NCBI GenBank assembly: GCA_900764925.1
Contig: CAAFPW010000090.1
Location: 27,830-91,829 of the forward strand
Reading direction: 5' to 3'
Origin: Fusobacteriaceae bacterium
GTDB lineage: Bacteria > Fusobacteriota > Fusobacteriia > Fusobacteriales > Fusobacteriaceae
DNA length: 64,000 nucleotides
The notes under the pieces were generated by a model, which ran no database searches, was not told the DNA's origin, and saw only the letters and a list, made by a program, of their open reading frames with translations. Both the position numbers and the translations under genes were made by a program. The first letter of the stretch is position 1, and every line of letters begins with the position of its first letter. Shown one piece after another: positions 1 through 8,322 of this stretch.

Positions 1-747
1 GTAATTTTAAAAATAATAGATGAGTATACTAGAGAAGCTGGAGTGAGAAATTTAAAGAGAGAGATAATCACTCTATGTAGAAAAGTAGCTAGAGAAGTAG
101 TAGAAGATAAAAAGAAAAAAATAGTTGTAAAAACAAATACTTTAGAAAAGTACTTAGGAAAACCTAAATTTAGACCAGAGAAACAAAAAGAGAAAGAACC
201 TAAGCTTGGAGTAGTTAATGGACTTGCTTGGACAGCAGTAGGAGGAGTGACTCTTGAGGTTCAAGGAGTTGCTATTCCAGGAAAGGGAGAGATATCTTTA
301 ACAGGAACATTGGGAAATGTTATGAAGGAGTCAGCTCAAGTAGCTTATACTTTTGTAAAAGCTAATATAGATAAATACAAACCTACTCAGGAAGATTTCT
401 TTGAAAAGAAAGGAATACATCTTCACTTCCCAGAAGGTGCAACACCAAAAGATGGACCTTCAGCAGGTATAACAATAACATCAGCTATAATATCAGTACT
501 TACAGGAAGAAAGATAAGACAAGATATAGCTATGACTGGAGAGATAACTATAACTGGAGAGGTACTTGCAATAGGTGGAGTAAAAGAGAAGGTAATAGGA
601 GCACATAGAGCTGGTATTAAAGAGGTAATTTTACCTGAAGATAATAGAATAGATAAAGATGAAATTCCAGCAGAGATAGCAAAAGAGATGAAGATACATT
701 TTGCTACTACTTATGAAGATGTAGAAAAGCTAGTTTTTGCTGAATAG
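1..747 (+). CDS. lon: Lon protease, C-terminal part (5' end outside window)
   Basis: This is the proteolytic end of the ATP-dependent serine protease Lon, which degrades damaged and regulatory proteins in the cytosol. The reading frame is open from base 1, so the gene begins upstream; the GTG at 43 is an internal valine codon, not a start. The PKDGPSAG box places the catalytic Ser at codon 460-462, and the GGVKEK box places the partner Lys at codon 589-591, 43 residues later as in E. coli Lon. The preceding segment matches the end of the AAA+ lid. engB follows after 15 bases, the lon-engB order common in many bacteria. Identity is secure; only the missing N-terminal and ATPase portions cannot be judged. 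Confidence 0.97.
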   Translation, partial: VILKIIDEYTREAGVRNLKREIITLCRKVAREVVEDKKKKIVVKTNTLEKYLGKPKFRPEKQKEKEPKLGVVNGLAWTAVGGVTLEVQGVAIPGKGEISLTGTLGNVMKESAQVAYTFVKANIDKYKPTQEDFFEKKGIHLHFPEGATPKDGPSAGITITSAIISVLTGRKIRQDIAMTGEITITGEVLAIGGVKEKVIGAHRAGIKEVILPEDNRIDKDEIPAEIAKEMKIHFATTYEDVEKLVFAE

Positions 748-762
748 TGAAGAGAGGTAATT

Positions 763-1368
763 ATGAAGATAAAACAAGCTGAATTTGTAAAGTCTGCAGT
801 ATATGAGAAAGATTATCCAATGGAGCTTCAAAATATGGAGTTTGCCTTTGTAGGGCGTTCAAATGTTGGAAAATCTTCTCTTATAAATAGTATAACTGGA
901 AGAAAAAAATTAGCAAAGACAAGTAAAACACCAGGAAGAACACAACTTATAAACTACTTTAAAATCAATAATGAGTTTTATATAGTTGACTTACCAGGAT
1001 ATGGATTTGCAAAAGTACCCAAAGAGATGAAAGCTGAATGGGGAAAAACTATGGAAAGATATGTGGCAAGTAATAGAAAGAAACTTGTCTTTGTCCTATT
1101 GGATATAAGAAGAGTTCCAAGTGAAGAGGATATGGAGATGTTAGTATGGTTAGATCACCACGATATTCCTTTCAAGATAATTTTCACTAAGATGGATAAG
1201 GTATCAAATAATGAAAAATTTAAATGCCTAAAAGATATAAAAAAGAAAGTGGAATTTCACAACGATGATGTGTTTTTCCACTCATCACTTAATGATACAG
1301 GAAAAGAAGATATTTTAAACTATATAGAGTCTCTTTTAATAAGAGATGAGAAGAAAGAGGAGGAATAA
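763..1368 (+). CDS. engB: Ribosome-biogenesis GTPase EngB/YsxC
   Basis: A small cytosolic GTPase of the TrmE-Era-EngA-YihA-Septin class, needed for assembly of the large ribosomal subunit. At 201 residues it has the usual family length. Visible motifs are the P-loop GRSNVGKSS, the G2 region TPGRTQ, the G3 motif DLPGYG and the G4 motif TKMD, in the correct order. The ATG follows a GAGAGG Shine-Dalgarno sequence. Its stop codon abuts the valS start, and the valS Shine-Dalgarno (AGAGGAGG) lies inside the end of engB, which suggests translational coupling in a lon-engB-valS operon. Confidence 0.96.
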   Translation: MKIKQAEFVKSAVYEKDYPMELQNMEFAFVGRSNVGKSSLINSITGRKKLAKTSKTPGRTQLINYFKINNEFYIVDLPGYGFAKVPKEMKAEWGKTMERYVASNRKKLVFVLLDIRRVPSEEDMEMLVWLDHHDIPFKIIFTKMDKVSNNEKFKCLKDIKKKVEFHNDDVFFHSSLNDTGKEDILNYIESLLIRDEKKEEE

Positions 1369-4029
1369 ATGGAAGAGTTAAATAAGACATATTCCCCTAG
1401 GGAAATAGAGTCGAAATGGTACAAAATATGGGAAGATTCTAAATATTTTGCTGGAAAAATGGAAGAAGGAAAAGAGAGTTATTCAATAGTTATACCTCCT
1501 CCAAATGTTACTGGAATTCTTCACATGGGACATATTTTAGATAACTCAATACAAGATACATTGATAAGATACAAGAGAATGTGTGGTCTAAATACTCTTT
1601 GGGTACCTGGTTGTGACCATGCTGGTATTGCTACTCAAAATAAAGTTGAGAGAATGTTAGCAGAACAAGGACTTAGTAAAGAGGACTTAGGTAGAGAGAA
1701 GTTTTTGGAAGAAACTTGGAAATGGAAAGAAAAATATGGTGGAATCATAACTAACCAACTTAGAAAAATAGGAGCTTCTCTTGATTGGGATAGAGAGAGA
1801 TTCACTATGGATGAGGGACTTTCTAAAGCGGTGAGAAAGATATTTGTAGACCTATATAATGATGGATTAATCTATCAAGGGGAATACATGGTAAACTGGT
1901 GTCCAAGATGTGGAACTGCCTTAGCTGATGATGAGGTTGAACATGCTGAAAAAGATGGACATCTATGGCACTTAAAATATCCAGTAAAGGATTCTGATGA
2001 GTACATTGTGATAGCAACATCAAGACCTGAAACTATGCTTGCTGACGTAGCTGTTGCTGTACATCCAGAGGATGAGAGATATAAGCATCTAATAGGAAAG
2101 AAACTTGTACTTCCATTAGTGGGAAGAGAGATTCCTGTAATTGCAGATGAGTATGTAGAGATGGAGTTTGGAACAGGAGCTTTAAAAGTTACTCCAGCAC
2201 ACGATCCTAATGACTTCAACCTTGGTAAAAAATATGATCTGCCTATGATTAATATGCTTACTCCAGAGGGAAATATAGTAGAGGATTATCCAAAATATGC
2301 TGGTATGGATAGATTTGAAGCTAGAAAAGTGATAGTAAAAGATTTAGAAGAGAGTGGAGTATTAATAAAAATAGAGAACTTAAAACACAATGTTGGACAC
2401 TGTTATAGATGTTCAACAGTAGTTGAGCCAAGAATCTCAAAACAATGGTTTGTAAAAATGGAACCATTAGCTAAAAAAGCTCTTGAAGTAGTAAGAAATG
2501 GTGAAATAAAAATAATACCAAAAAGAATGGAGAAAATCTACTTCAATTGGTTAGAAAATATAAGAGACTGGTGTATCTCTAGACAATTGTGGTGGGGACA
2601 TAGAATACCAGCTTGGTATGGGCCAGATAACCATATGTTTGTAGCTATGACAGAGGATGAAGCTTATGAGCAAGCAAAAGCTCACTATGGAAAAGATGTA
2701 GAATTAGTTCAAGAGGAAGATGTGTTGGATACTTGGTTCTCATCTGCATTATGGCCTTTCTCAACTATGGGTTGGCCAGAAAAAACTAAGGAATTAGAAA
2801 CTTTCTATCCTACATCAACACTTGTTACTGGTGCAGATATCATTTTCTTCTGGGTAGCTAGAATGATAATGTTTGGACTATATGAAATGAAAGAGATACC
2901 ATTTAAAAATGTATTTTTCCATGGAATAGTTAGAGATGAGATAGGAAGAAAGATGTCTAAATCTTTAGGAAACTCTCCAGATCCATTACATTTAATTGAG
3001 GAGTATGGAGCAGATGCAATAAGATTCTCTATGCTTTACAACACTTCTCAAGGGCAAGATGTTCACTTCTCTGAAAAACTTTTAGAGATGGGAAGAAACT
3101 TTGGAAATAAGATTTGGAACGTAGCTAGATTTGTTATAATGAATCTAGAAGGATTTAATGTAAAATCTGTAAATAAAGAGGAATTAAAATTTGAATTAGT
3201 TGATAAGTGGATATTCTCAAGATTGAATGAAACAATTAAAGAGATTCATACTAATCTTGATAAATTCCAACTTGATGATGCTGCGAAAGCTGTATATGAA
3301 TTTTTAAGAGGAGATTTCTGTGACTGGTATGTAGAGCTTGCAAAGGTAAGACTATATAACAATGAGGAATCAGGAAAAGATTCTAAATTAACAGCTCAAT
3401 ATGTATTATGGACAGTACTAGAAGCGGGATTAAAACTTCTTCATCCATTTATGCCATTTATAACTGAAGAGATTTGGCAAAAGATAAAGGTAGAGGGAGA
3501 TACAATAATGTTATCTCAATTCCCAGTTGTAGATGAAGCTCAAATAAAACCAGAGATAGTAAACTCATTCAAATATATTCAAGGAGTGATCTCTTCACTT
3601 AGAAATATAAAAGCTGAAATGGGAATATCTCCAGCTAAGGAGGTAAAAGTTGTTATTAAAACTTCTGATGAGAATGAATTAAAAACTTTAGAAGATAACT
3701 ATCTATTTATTACTAAATTAGCTAAAATTGAAGAGATGGCTTATGGTAAAGATGTAGCTAAACCAGACCAAAGTGGATTTAGAGTAACAGGAAACTCAGA
3801 AGTTTATATGATACTTACTGGACTTTTAAATGTAGAAGCTGAAATAAAGAAAATAACTGATCAAATAGAAAAAGTTCAAAAGGATTTAGATAAAGTAAAT
3901 GCAAAACTTGCTGATGAAAGATTTACTTCAAAAGCTCCTGCTCATATTTTAGAGAGAGAGAGAAGAATCCAAAAAGAGTATCAAGATAAGATGGATAAAT
4001 TAACTGAAAATTTAAAAAACTTTCAATAG
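1369..4029 (+). CDS. valS: Valyl-tRNA synthetase
   Basis: Class Ia aminoacyl-tRNA synthetase that charges tRNA-Val. The 886-residue length is normal for the family. The HIGH-type motif HMGH is at residues 52-55 after the PPPNVTG signature. The KMSKS loop is at residues 528-532. The editing (CP1) domain lies between them, the anticodon-binding domain follows, and the C-terminal 65 or so residues form the Lys/Glu-rich coiled coil typical of ValRS. Translation starts at the ATG directly after the engB stop codon. Nothing unusual is seen. Confidence 0.98.
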   Translation: MEELNKTYSPREIESKWYKIWEDSKYFAGKMEEGKESYSIVIPPPNVTGILHMGHILDNSIQDTLIRYKRMCGLNTLWVPGCDHAGIATQNKVERMLAEQGLSKEDLGREKFLEETWKWKEKYGGIITNQLRKIGASLDWDRERFTMDEGLSKAVRKIFVDLYNDGLIYQGEYMVNWCPRCGTALADDEVEHAEKDGHLWHLKYPVKDSDEYIVIATSRPETMLADVAVAVHPEDERYKHLIGKKLVLPLVGREIPVIADEYVEMEFGTGALKVTPAHDPNDFNLGKKYDLPMINMLTPEGNIVEDYPKYAGMDRFEARKVIVKDLEESGVLIKIENLKHNVGHCYRCSTVVEPRISKQWFVKMEPLAKKALEVVRNGEIKIIPKRMEKIYFNWLENIRDWCISRQLWWGHRIPAWYGPDNHMFVAMTEDEAYEQAKAHYGKDVELVQEEDVLDTWFSSALWPFSTMGWPEKTKELETFYPTSTLVTGADIIFFWVARMIMFGLYEMKEIPFKNVFFHGIVRDEIGRKMSKSLGNSPDPLHLIEEYGADAIRFSMLYNTSQGQDVHFSEKLLEMGRNFGNKIWNVARFVIMNLEGFNVKSVNKEELKFELVDKWIFSRLNETIKEIHTNLDKFQLDDAAKAVYEFLRGDFCDWYVELAKVRLYNNEESGKDSKLTAQYVLWTVLEAGLKLLHPFMPFITEEIWQKIKVEGDTIMLSQFPVVDEAQIKPEIVNSFKYIQGVISSLRNIKAEMGISPAKEVKVVIKTSDENELKTLEDNYLFITKLAKIEEMAYGKDVAKPDQSGFRVTGNSEVYMILTGLLNVEAEIKKITDQIEKVQKDLDKVNAKLADERFTSKAPAHILERERRIQKEYQDKMDKLTENLKNFQ

Positions 4030-4058
4030 TACATTAGAATTTAAGGAGATGAATTGCT

Positions 4059-4373
4059 ATGAACTTAGAAGAAAAGATTTTTAGAGCTGTGCTTGACTTT
4101 GAGGCTAAGGGAGATATCTACGAAGAGAAGGAAAAGGTTGTATTAGGATGTATGGCTAATGGAAGTGAGATTGAAAAGGTAAAAAAATATCTGACTACCT
4201 TAGATCTAGTGGATATGTTAAAAGAGTATTCAAGAGATGATATCAATCAAGCAATACAACGTTTGACAGAAAAAGATTTTATAAAATCTAGAAAAGTAGC
4301 AGAGACTACTGGAACATATTTTTATGAGATTTTAAATTCTCAATGTGACTTAGAAGAGTTTTTAGAAGGATAG
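4059..4373 (+). CDS. Uncharacterised small acidic protein downstream of valS
   Basis: I do not recognise this 104-residue protein. It is soluble, acidic and predicted largely helical. It has no signal peptide, transmembrane segment or obvious catalytic motif; there are only two cysteines, far apart. The C-terminal half (helices, then a segment containing a KDFIKSRK stretch and a Gly-Thr-Tyr-Phe-Tyr turn) could be a winged-helix-like fold, but that is a guess. A GGAG Shine-Dalgarno precedes the ATG, the gene lies 29 bases after valS, and a strong terminator follows, so it is probably the last gene of the lon-engB-valS transcript. Confidence 0.75.
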   Translation: MNLEEKIFRAVLDFEAKGDIYEEKEKVVLGCMANGSEIEKVKKYLTTLDLVDMLKEYSRDDINQAIQRLTEKDFIKSRKVAETTGTYFYEILNSQCDLEEFLEG

Positions 4374-4380
4374 TGATTAA

Positions 4381-4420
4381 AGGACTGTTGCAAAAGTTTT
4401 ATGTAACAGTCCTAAATTTT
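4381..4420 (+). terminator. Intrinsic terminator after the valS operon
   Basis: A 12-bp stem (4381-4392 with 4402-4413, one G-U pair) with a 9-base loop is followed by AAATTTT. It lies 8 bases after the stop codon of the small unknown gene and closes the lon-engB-valS transcription unit. Confidence 0.8.
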
Positions 4421-4441
4421 AGATAGACATGGGAGAAGATT

Positions 4442-5224
4442 ATGATAAAAGCTGTATTTTTTGATATAGATGGAACTTTAGTAAGTTTTAAGACTCATAG
4501 AGTTCCTGAAAGTACATTGGAGTCGATAAAAAAATTACAAGCTAAAGGGATAAAAGTCTTTGTAGCAACTGGAAGACATCCAGATATTTTAAGTGAAGGG
4601 AATAATGTAAAAGAGATAGACTTTGATGGATTTGTGACTTTAAATGGACAGTACTGTTTTACAAAAACTAAAGAGGTAATATATGAAAAAAATATCTGTA
4701 AAGAGGATATTGTATCTCTTTTAGAATTTATGAATGAGCATAGATTTCCTTGTGCTTTTGTAGAAGATAAAGATACATATATGAATTACATAGATGATAT
4801 TGTAGTAGATCTTTTAAAGAGTGTAAATGTTCCATTACCTCCAATAGAAGATATATCTAGGGCGGTAACTGGAAAGGTTTTTCAACTAAACCCATATGTA
4901 AGTATAGATTTTCAAGATAAACTTATGGATATTCTACCTAATTGTGAAGCTACTAGATGGAGTCCAGCATTTATAGATGTCATACCAGCTGGTGGTGGAA
5001 AACATGTAGCTATTCAAAAAATAATGGAGTACTATGGATACCAAAAAGATGAAGTGATGGCTTTTGGTGATGGTGGAAATGATAAAACTATGTTATTAGA
5101 AGTTGGAATAGGGGTAGCTATGGGAAATGCAAATGAAGATGTTAAAGAGATTGCTGACTATGTGACTACTTCAGTTGATGATAATGGTGTTTTAAATGCA
5201 TTGAAACATTTTGAAATAATATAG
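4442..5224 (+). CDS. Cof-type HAD-superfamily hydrolase
   Basis: A cytosolic phosphatase of the haloacid dehalogenase superfamily, Cof/YbjI-like subfamily (HAD-IIB). Motif I is FFDIDGT with the nucleophile Asp8 and general acid Asp10. A motif II Thr lies in VATGR, and motif IV is FGDGGNDKTML near the C-terminus. The length of 260 residues is typical, with the large C2 cap inserted between motifs II and III. Members dephosphorylate sugar phosphates, flavin mononucleotide or pyridoxal phosphate, and the sequence does not reveal which. It stands alone between a terminator and a LysR gene. Confidence 0.9.
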   Translation: MIKAVFFDIDGTLVSFKTHRVPESTLESIKKLQAKGIKVFVATGRHPDILSEGNNVKEIDFDGFVTLNGQYCFTKTKEVIYEKNICKEDIVSLLEFMNEHRFPCAFVEDKDTYMNYIDDIVVDLLKSVNVPLPPIEDISRAVTGKVFQLNPYVSIDFQDKLMDILPNCEATRWSPAFIDVIPAGGGKHVAIQKIMEYYGYQKDEVMAFGDGGNDKTMLLEVGIGVAMGNANEDVKEIADYVTTSVDDNGVLNALKHFEII

Positions 5225-5359
5225 AAAATTAATAAAAAATATAAAATAAAATATAAAAATTTAATAAATTATTATACTTTAATGAAAATTTATGATAAAA
5301 TAAAGATATAATCCTATTGATTATATATATAATTTTATGAGTTTGGGGAGTTGGTGGCT

Positions 5360-6232
5360 TTGGATTTACATTACCTAAAAATATTTTATGAAGTAGCTAA
5401 GGAGAAGAGTTTTACAAAGGCTGCTAGTAAACTTTATATAAATCAGTCAGCTGTATCTATTCAAGTAAAAAAGTTTGAGGAGATACTAAATGCAAAACTT
5501 TTTGACAGAAGTTCTAAAAAAATTAAGCTGACATATACAGGGGAAGCTTTGTATAAGATGGCTGAAGATATATTTGATAAAGTAAAAAGAGCAGAAAAAG
5601 AAATTTCTAGAATAATAGATTTAGATAGAGCAAAGATAGCAATAGGAGCAACCTCAGTTATAGGTGAGCCTCTTATCCCAAGATTGATGAAAGGTTTTTC
5701 AAAAGCCCATGAGGAGATAGAGTATGAGATAACAATTGGGGATAAAAACTGGCTATTGAAGCTTTTAAAAGAGGGAGATTTGGATATCCTTGTTATAGAT
5801 GAAGAGCATATCAATGATCCTAACCTAGAGGTTATAACTGTAGAGAAGATGCCTTATGTTCTTGTTAGTACAAAAGAGTATCACAGTATGGAGAGTGTGG
5901 CTAAAGATCCACTTATAACTAGAAGAAATATTCCTAACAATAATGATGCTATAGCTGCTATCGAAGATAAGTATAGAGTTACATTTAATAGTAAGATAAA
6001 TATTAATGGAAGTCTAGAGGTTATAAAAGGTATGGTAAGAGAAGAGATAGGAAATGTAATTCTACCATATTATGCTGTTCATAAAGAGATAGAAAAAGGG
6101 GAATTTAAAGTAATATATAAAGTTAATGATGTAAAAGATGGATATCAAGCTGTTATTACAAAGGATAAGAAGAGTTTAATTCAGATAATTAAATTCATTA
6201 ACTTTATACAAGACTATAAAATTCAATATTAG
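5360..6232 (+). CDS. LysR-family transcriptional regulator (TTG start)
   Basis: A LysR-type regulator of about 290 residues: an N-terminal winged helix-turn-helix (roughly residues 3-60, with AASKLYINQSAVSIQVKKFE) followed by a substrate-binding effector domain. The frame is open from a TTG at 5351, but the GGGGAG Shine-Dalgarno ends at 5350. The TTG at 5360 has sensible spacing and gives the usual LysR beginning MDLHYLKIFYEVAK, so I place the start there. The gene is followed after 9 bases by gmhA, with an AGGAGG site, so both probably share a transcript. The target genes and effector are unknown. An AT-only 14-base palindrome at 5320-5333 upstream might be an autoregulatory site but could be chance. 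Confidence 0.9.
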   Translation: MDLHYLKIFYEVAKEKSFTKAASKLYINQSAVSIQVKKFEEILNAKLFDRSSKKIKLTYTGEALYKMAEDIFDKVKRAEKEISRIIDLDRAKIAIGATSVIGEPLIPRLMKGFSKAHEEIEYEITIGDKNWLLKLLKEGDLDILVIDEEHINDPNLEVITVEKMPYVLVSTKEYHSMESVAKDPLITRRNIPNNNDAIAAIEDKYRVTFNSKININGSLEVIKGMVREEIGNVILPYYAVHKEIEKGEFKVIYKVNDVKDGYQAVITKDKKSLIQIIKFINFIQDYKIQY

Positions 6233-6241
6233 GAGGTTTTT

Positions 6242-6817
6242 ATGAATTTGTTGGAATCATATAAGACTGAACTTACTCTTTTAGAAAATTTTATAAAAGA
6301 AGAGGAAGAGAGAAAAGAGACTGAAAGAGTAGCAAAAGAGTTAGCTGATATCTTTCAAAAAGGGAATAAAGTTTTAATCTGTGGAAATGGTGGAAGCAAT
6401 TGTGATGCATTACACTTTGCTGAAGAGTTTACAGGAAGATTTAGAGGAGATAGAAGAGCATTACCAGCTATAGCTATTTCAGATTCATCTCATATAACTT
6501 GCGTAGGAAATGACTATGGGTTTGATTATATTTTTTCTAGAGGCGTAGAGGCTTATGGAAAAGAAGGAGATATGTTTTTTGGTATCTCTACAAGTGGAAA
6601 TTCTCCAAATGTTATAAAAGCTGTGGAAGCTGCTAAAAATATTGGAATGAAAACTTGTGTTTTACTTGGAAAGGATGGAGGAAAACTTAAAGGGATGTGT
6701 GACTATGAGTTTATAATTCCTGGAAAGACTTCTGACAGGATTCAAGAGATACATATGATGATACTACATATCATAATTGAAGGTGTAGAAAGAATAATGT
6801 TCCCTGAGAACTATTAA
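6242..6817 (+). CDS. gmhA: Phosphoheptose isomerase (sedoheptulose 7-phosphate isomerase)
   Basis: SIS-fold isomerase converting sedoheptulose 7-phosphate to D-glycero-D-manno-heptose 7-phosphate, the first step to the heptose of lipopolysaccharide core. At 191 residues it matches E. coli GmhA in length and along its whole sequence: the CGNGGSNCDA phosphate-binding turn, HFAEE carrying the catalytic Glu (61/62), STSGNS, and the C-terminal QEIHMMILH with the catalytic His. This supports an LPS-bearing outer membrane. No other heptose genes are adjacent. It follows the LysR gene by 9 bases and is closed by a strong bidirectional terminator. Confidence 0.95.
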   Translation: MNLLESYKTELTLLENFIKEEEERKETERVAKELADIFQKGNKVLICGNGGSNCDALHFAEEFTGRFRGDRRALPAIAISDSSHITCVGNDYGFDYIFSRGVEAYGKEGDMFFGISTSGNSPNVIKAVEAAKNIGMKTCVLLGKDGGKLKGMCDYEFIIPGKTSDRIQEIHMMILHIIIEGVERIMFPENY

Positions 6818-6822
6818 GATTG

Positions 6823-6862
6823 AAAAAAGGTATTGATGAAATTATTCATTGATACCTTTTTT
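6823..6862. terminator. Bidirectional terminator after gmhA
   Basis: An 18-bp stem (6823-6840 with 6845-6862, two G-U pairs) encloses a 4-base loop. It has an A-run on the left arm and a T-run on the right arm. It ends the LysR-gmhA transcript and can also act in the opposite direction. Confidence 0.85.
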
Positions 6863-6881
6863 AGTAAAAAAATATAAAAAA

Positions 6882-6912
6882 GGAGTTATTATAAAAAGCA
6901 CATAATAACTCC
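6882..6912 (-). terminator. Terminator of the minus-strand sugar-acid operon
   Basis: A perfect 11-bp inverted repeat (6882-6892 with 6902-6912, 9-base loop) is followed on the minus strand by a T-run. It lies downstream of the PPC/DUF296 gene. Its ATAATAACTCC arm recurs in the terminator at 23381-23418 on the far side of the sugar-acid island. Confidence 0.75.
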
Positions 6913-6971
6913 ATAAATAAAATTTTCACTTTCTTAATCTTTGTAGTAGTAATTAACTTTTTTAATAATAA

Positions 6972-7394
6972 TTAATCAAATTTAAATAAATTTAATCCAA
7001 TTGAGTTATCTAACTCTCTTTCAACTTTACCATCTATTGATGTAACAATAAATTCTCCTGTTAAAGAGATATAACACTCATTCAAATGGCCACCAAGGAC
7101 ATTCATTTTTTCATCGCAAACATTGATATGGCAATGAAGATAAACTTCATCATTCTTAGAAGAAATATTTCCAACTAGTGAAGTAATTTCCATAGGGCCA
7201 GTAAACTCACTTTTTTTGTAAACTTTTTCATCAGGATTGAACAAACCAATTGTTATTTTATCAGTAGCTCCAAGTCCAGTAATTTGTCCAACTTTTATTT
7301 GTTCTTCCTTACAAAATTTAGCAAGTGTTGTCAAAACTTCTTCTCCTTTATCAATTCTTATAACATAATAGTTACCAAATTTTTTAAATTCCAT
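6972..7394 (-). CDS. PPC/DUF296-domain protein
   Basis: A 140-residue protein made of a single plants-and-prokaryotes-conserved (PPC, DUF296) domain, a small trimeric fold. The prokaryotic stand-alone members have no established catalytic role. Recognisable features are the central ITGLGATDKITIG-type segment, the YLHCHIN strand with clustered histidines, and GGHLNE near a possible metal-binding site. An upstream in-frame ATG at 7412 exists, but the AAAGGAGGT Shine-Dalgarno lies between the two, so the ATG at 7394 is the start. It is the last gene of the minus-strand series after an aldo/keto reductase, so a link to sugar-acid metabolism is plausible but unproven. Confidence 0.85.
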   Translation of the reverse strand: MEFKKFGNYYVIRIDKGEEVLTTLAKFCKEEQIKVGQITGLGATDKITIGLFNPDEKVYKKSEFTGPMEITSLVGNISSKNDEVYLHCHINVCDEKMNVLGGHLNECYISLTGEFIVTSIDGKVERELDNSIGLNLFKFD

Positions 7395-7444
7395 TTTTTT
7401 ACCTCCTTTCATATAAGATAAATCTATGTAAAATAAATTACATA

Positions 7445-8299
7445 CTATTCAATATCCAAAGGAAGTTTTCTAGTAGGTTTTGGAAATTCTCTATTAAGAA
7501 GAGCTAAGTCTTCAATATCTAGTTTAATATTAAGACACTCTATATTCTCCTTCATATGCTCTACTTTAGAAGCTTTAGGTATTGCTATAATGTTGTCTTG
7601 AGATAATACAAAAGACAATAAAACTTGAATAGGAGTAATATTATATTTTTCTGCTATTTTTTTTACTGACATAGATTTAAGTAACTTATCTTTTAATCTT
7701 CCACCTTGTGCCAATGGACAATAAGCTATAGTTGGGATACCTTTAGAGTCCATAAAAGGTTTTAAAGAATACTCTATTCCACGAGAACCTAAATGATATA
7801 AGACTTGATTAACCTGACACTCTTTTCCATAAGGAGTAGATTGAATTTCTATCATATCTTCAATGTCCATATTTGAAACTCCCCAACGACGAATTTTTCC
7901 TGCTTTTTTTAGCTCCTCCATGCATTCAAAGGTTTCTTCAAATGGGTACATTCCTCTCCAATGTAGAAGATAGAGATCTAAATAGTCTGTTCCTAATCTT
8001 TTTAAAGAGTTTTCACAAGTTTGGAAAATTCTATTTCTTCCAGCATTACTAGGAAGAACTTTTGAGATTAAAAAAATAGAACTTCTATCATAGTTTTTAA
8101 TAGCCTCTCCGATTAATCTTTCACTATTTCCACTGCCATACATTTCAGCTGTATCAATAATTTTAATTCCATTATCTAAAGCATAACGAATACATTCAAT
8201 CTCTTCAGTTTTTTTATTTGGATTATCTCCCATATACCAAGTACCTATTCCAAGATTATTAACAAAGGTACCATCAGGTAGGATAATATTTTTTTTCAT
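7445..8299 (-). CDS. Aldo/keto reductase
   Basis: NAD(P)H-dependent carbonyl reductase of the AKR superfamily, 284 residues, TIM-barrel fold, cytosolic. The catalytic tetrad is visible as Asp49 and Tyr54 (IIDTAEMYG), Lys80 (ISKV) and His113 (LLHW). The C-terminal cofactor-binding stretch containing AIPKASKVEH is also present. Its place behind the garR-gudD-garK genes suggests reduction of a sugar-acid-derived aldehyde or ketone, but the substrate cannot be read from sequence. It lies 23 bases after the 2-hydroxyacid dehydrogenase gene and is probably co-transcribed with it and with the PPC gene. Confidence 0.92.
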   Translation of the reverse strand: MKKNIILPDGTFVNNLGIGTWYMGDNPNKKTEEIECIRYALDNGIKIIDTAEMYGSGNSERLIGEAIKNYDRSSIFLISKVLPSNAGRNRIFQTCENSLKRLGTDYLDLYLLHWRGMYPFEETFECMEELKKAGKIRRWGVSNMDIEDMIEIQSTPYGKECQVNQVLYHLGSRGIEYSLKPFMDSKGIPTIAYCPLAQGGRLKDKLLKSMSVKKIAEKYNITPIQVLLSFVLSQDNIIAIPKASKVEHMKENIECLNIKLDIEDLALLNREFPKPTRKLPLDIE

Positions 8300-8322
8300 A
8301 AAATTTCACCTTTCTAATTTAT

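Noticed and set aside
43..747. Lon fragment read as a complete 234-residue gene starting at GTG 43
   Set aside because: The frame is open back to base 1 and the upstream codons encode the conserved Lon segment IIDEYTREAGVRN, so the GTG is internal.
1823..2219. Antisense open frames inside valS
   Set aside because: They lie wholly within valS on the other strand, have no ribosome sites and low-complexity translations; they mirror the codon usage of the real gene.
6823..6912. CRISPR-like or tandem repeat between gmhA and the PPC gene
   Set aside because: The two structures are unrelated hairpins of different sequence, each explained as a terminator for its own strand.
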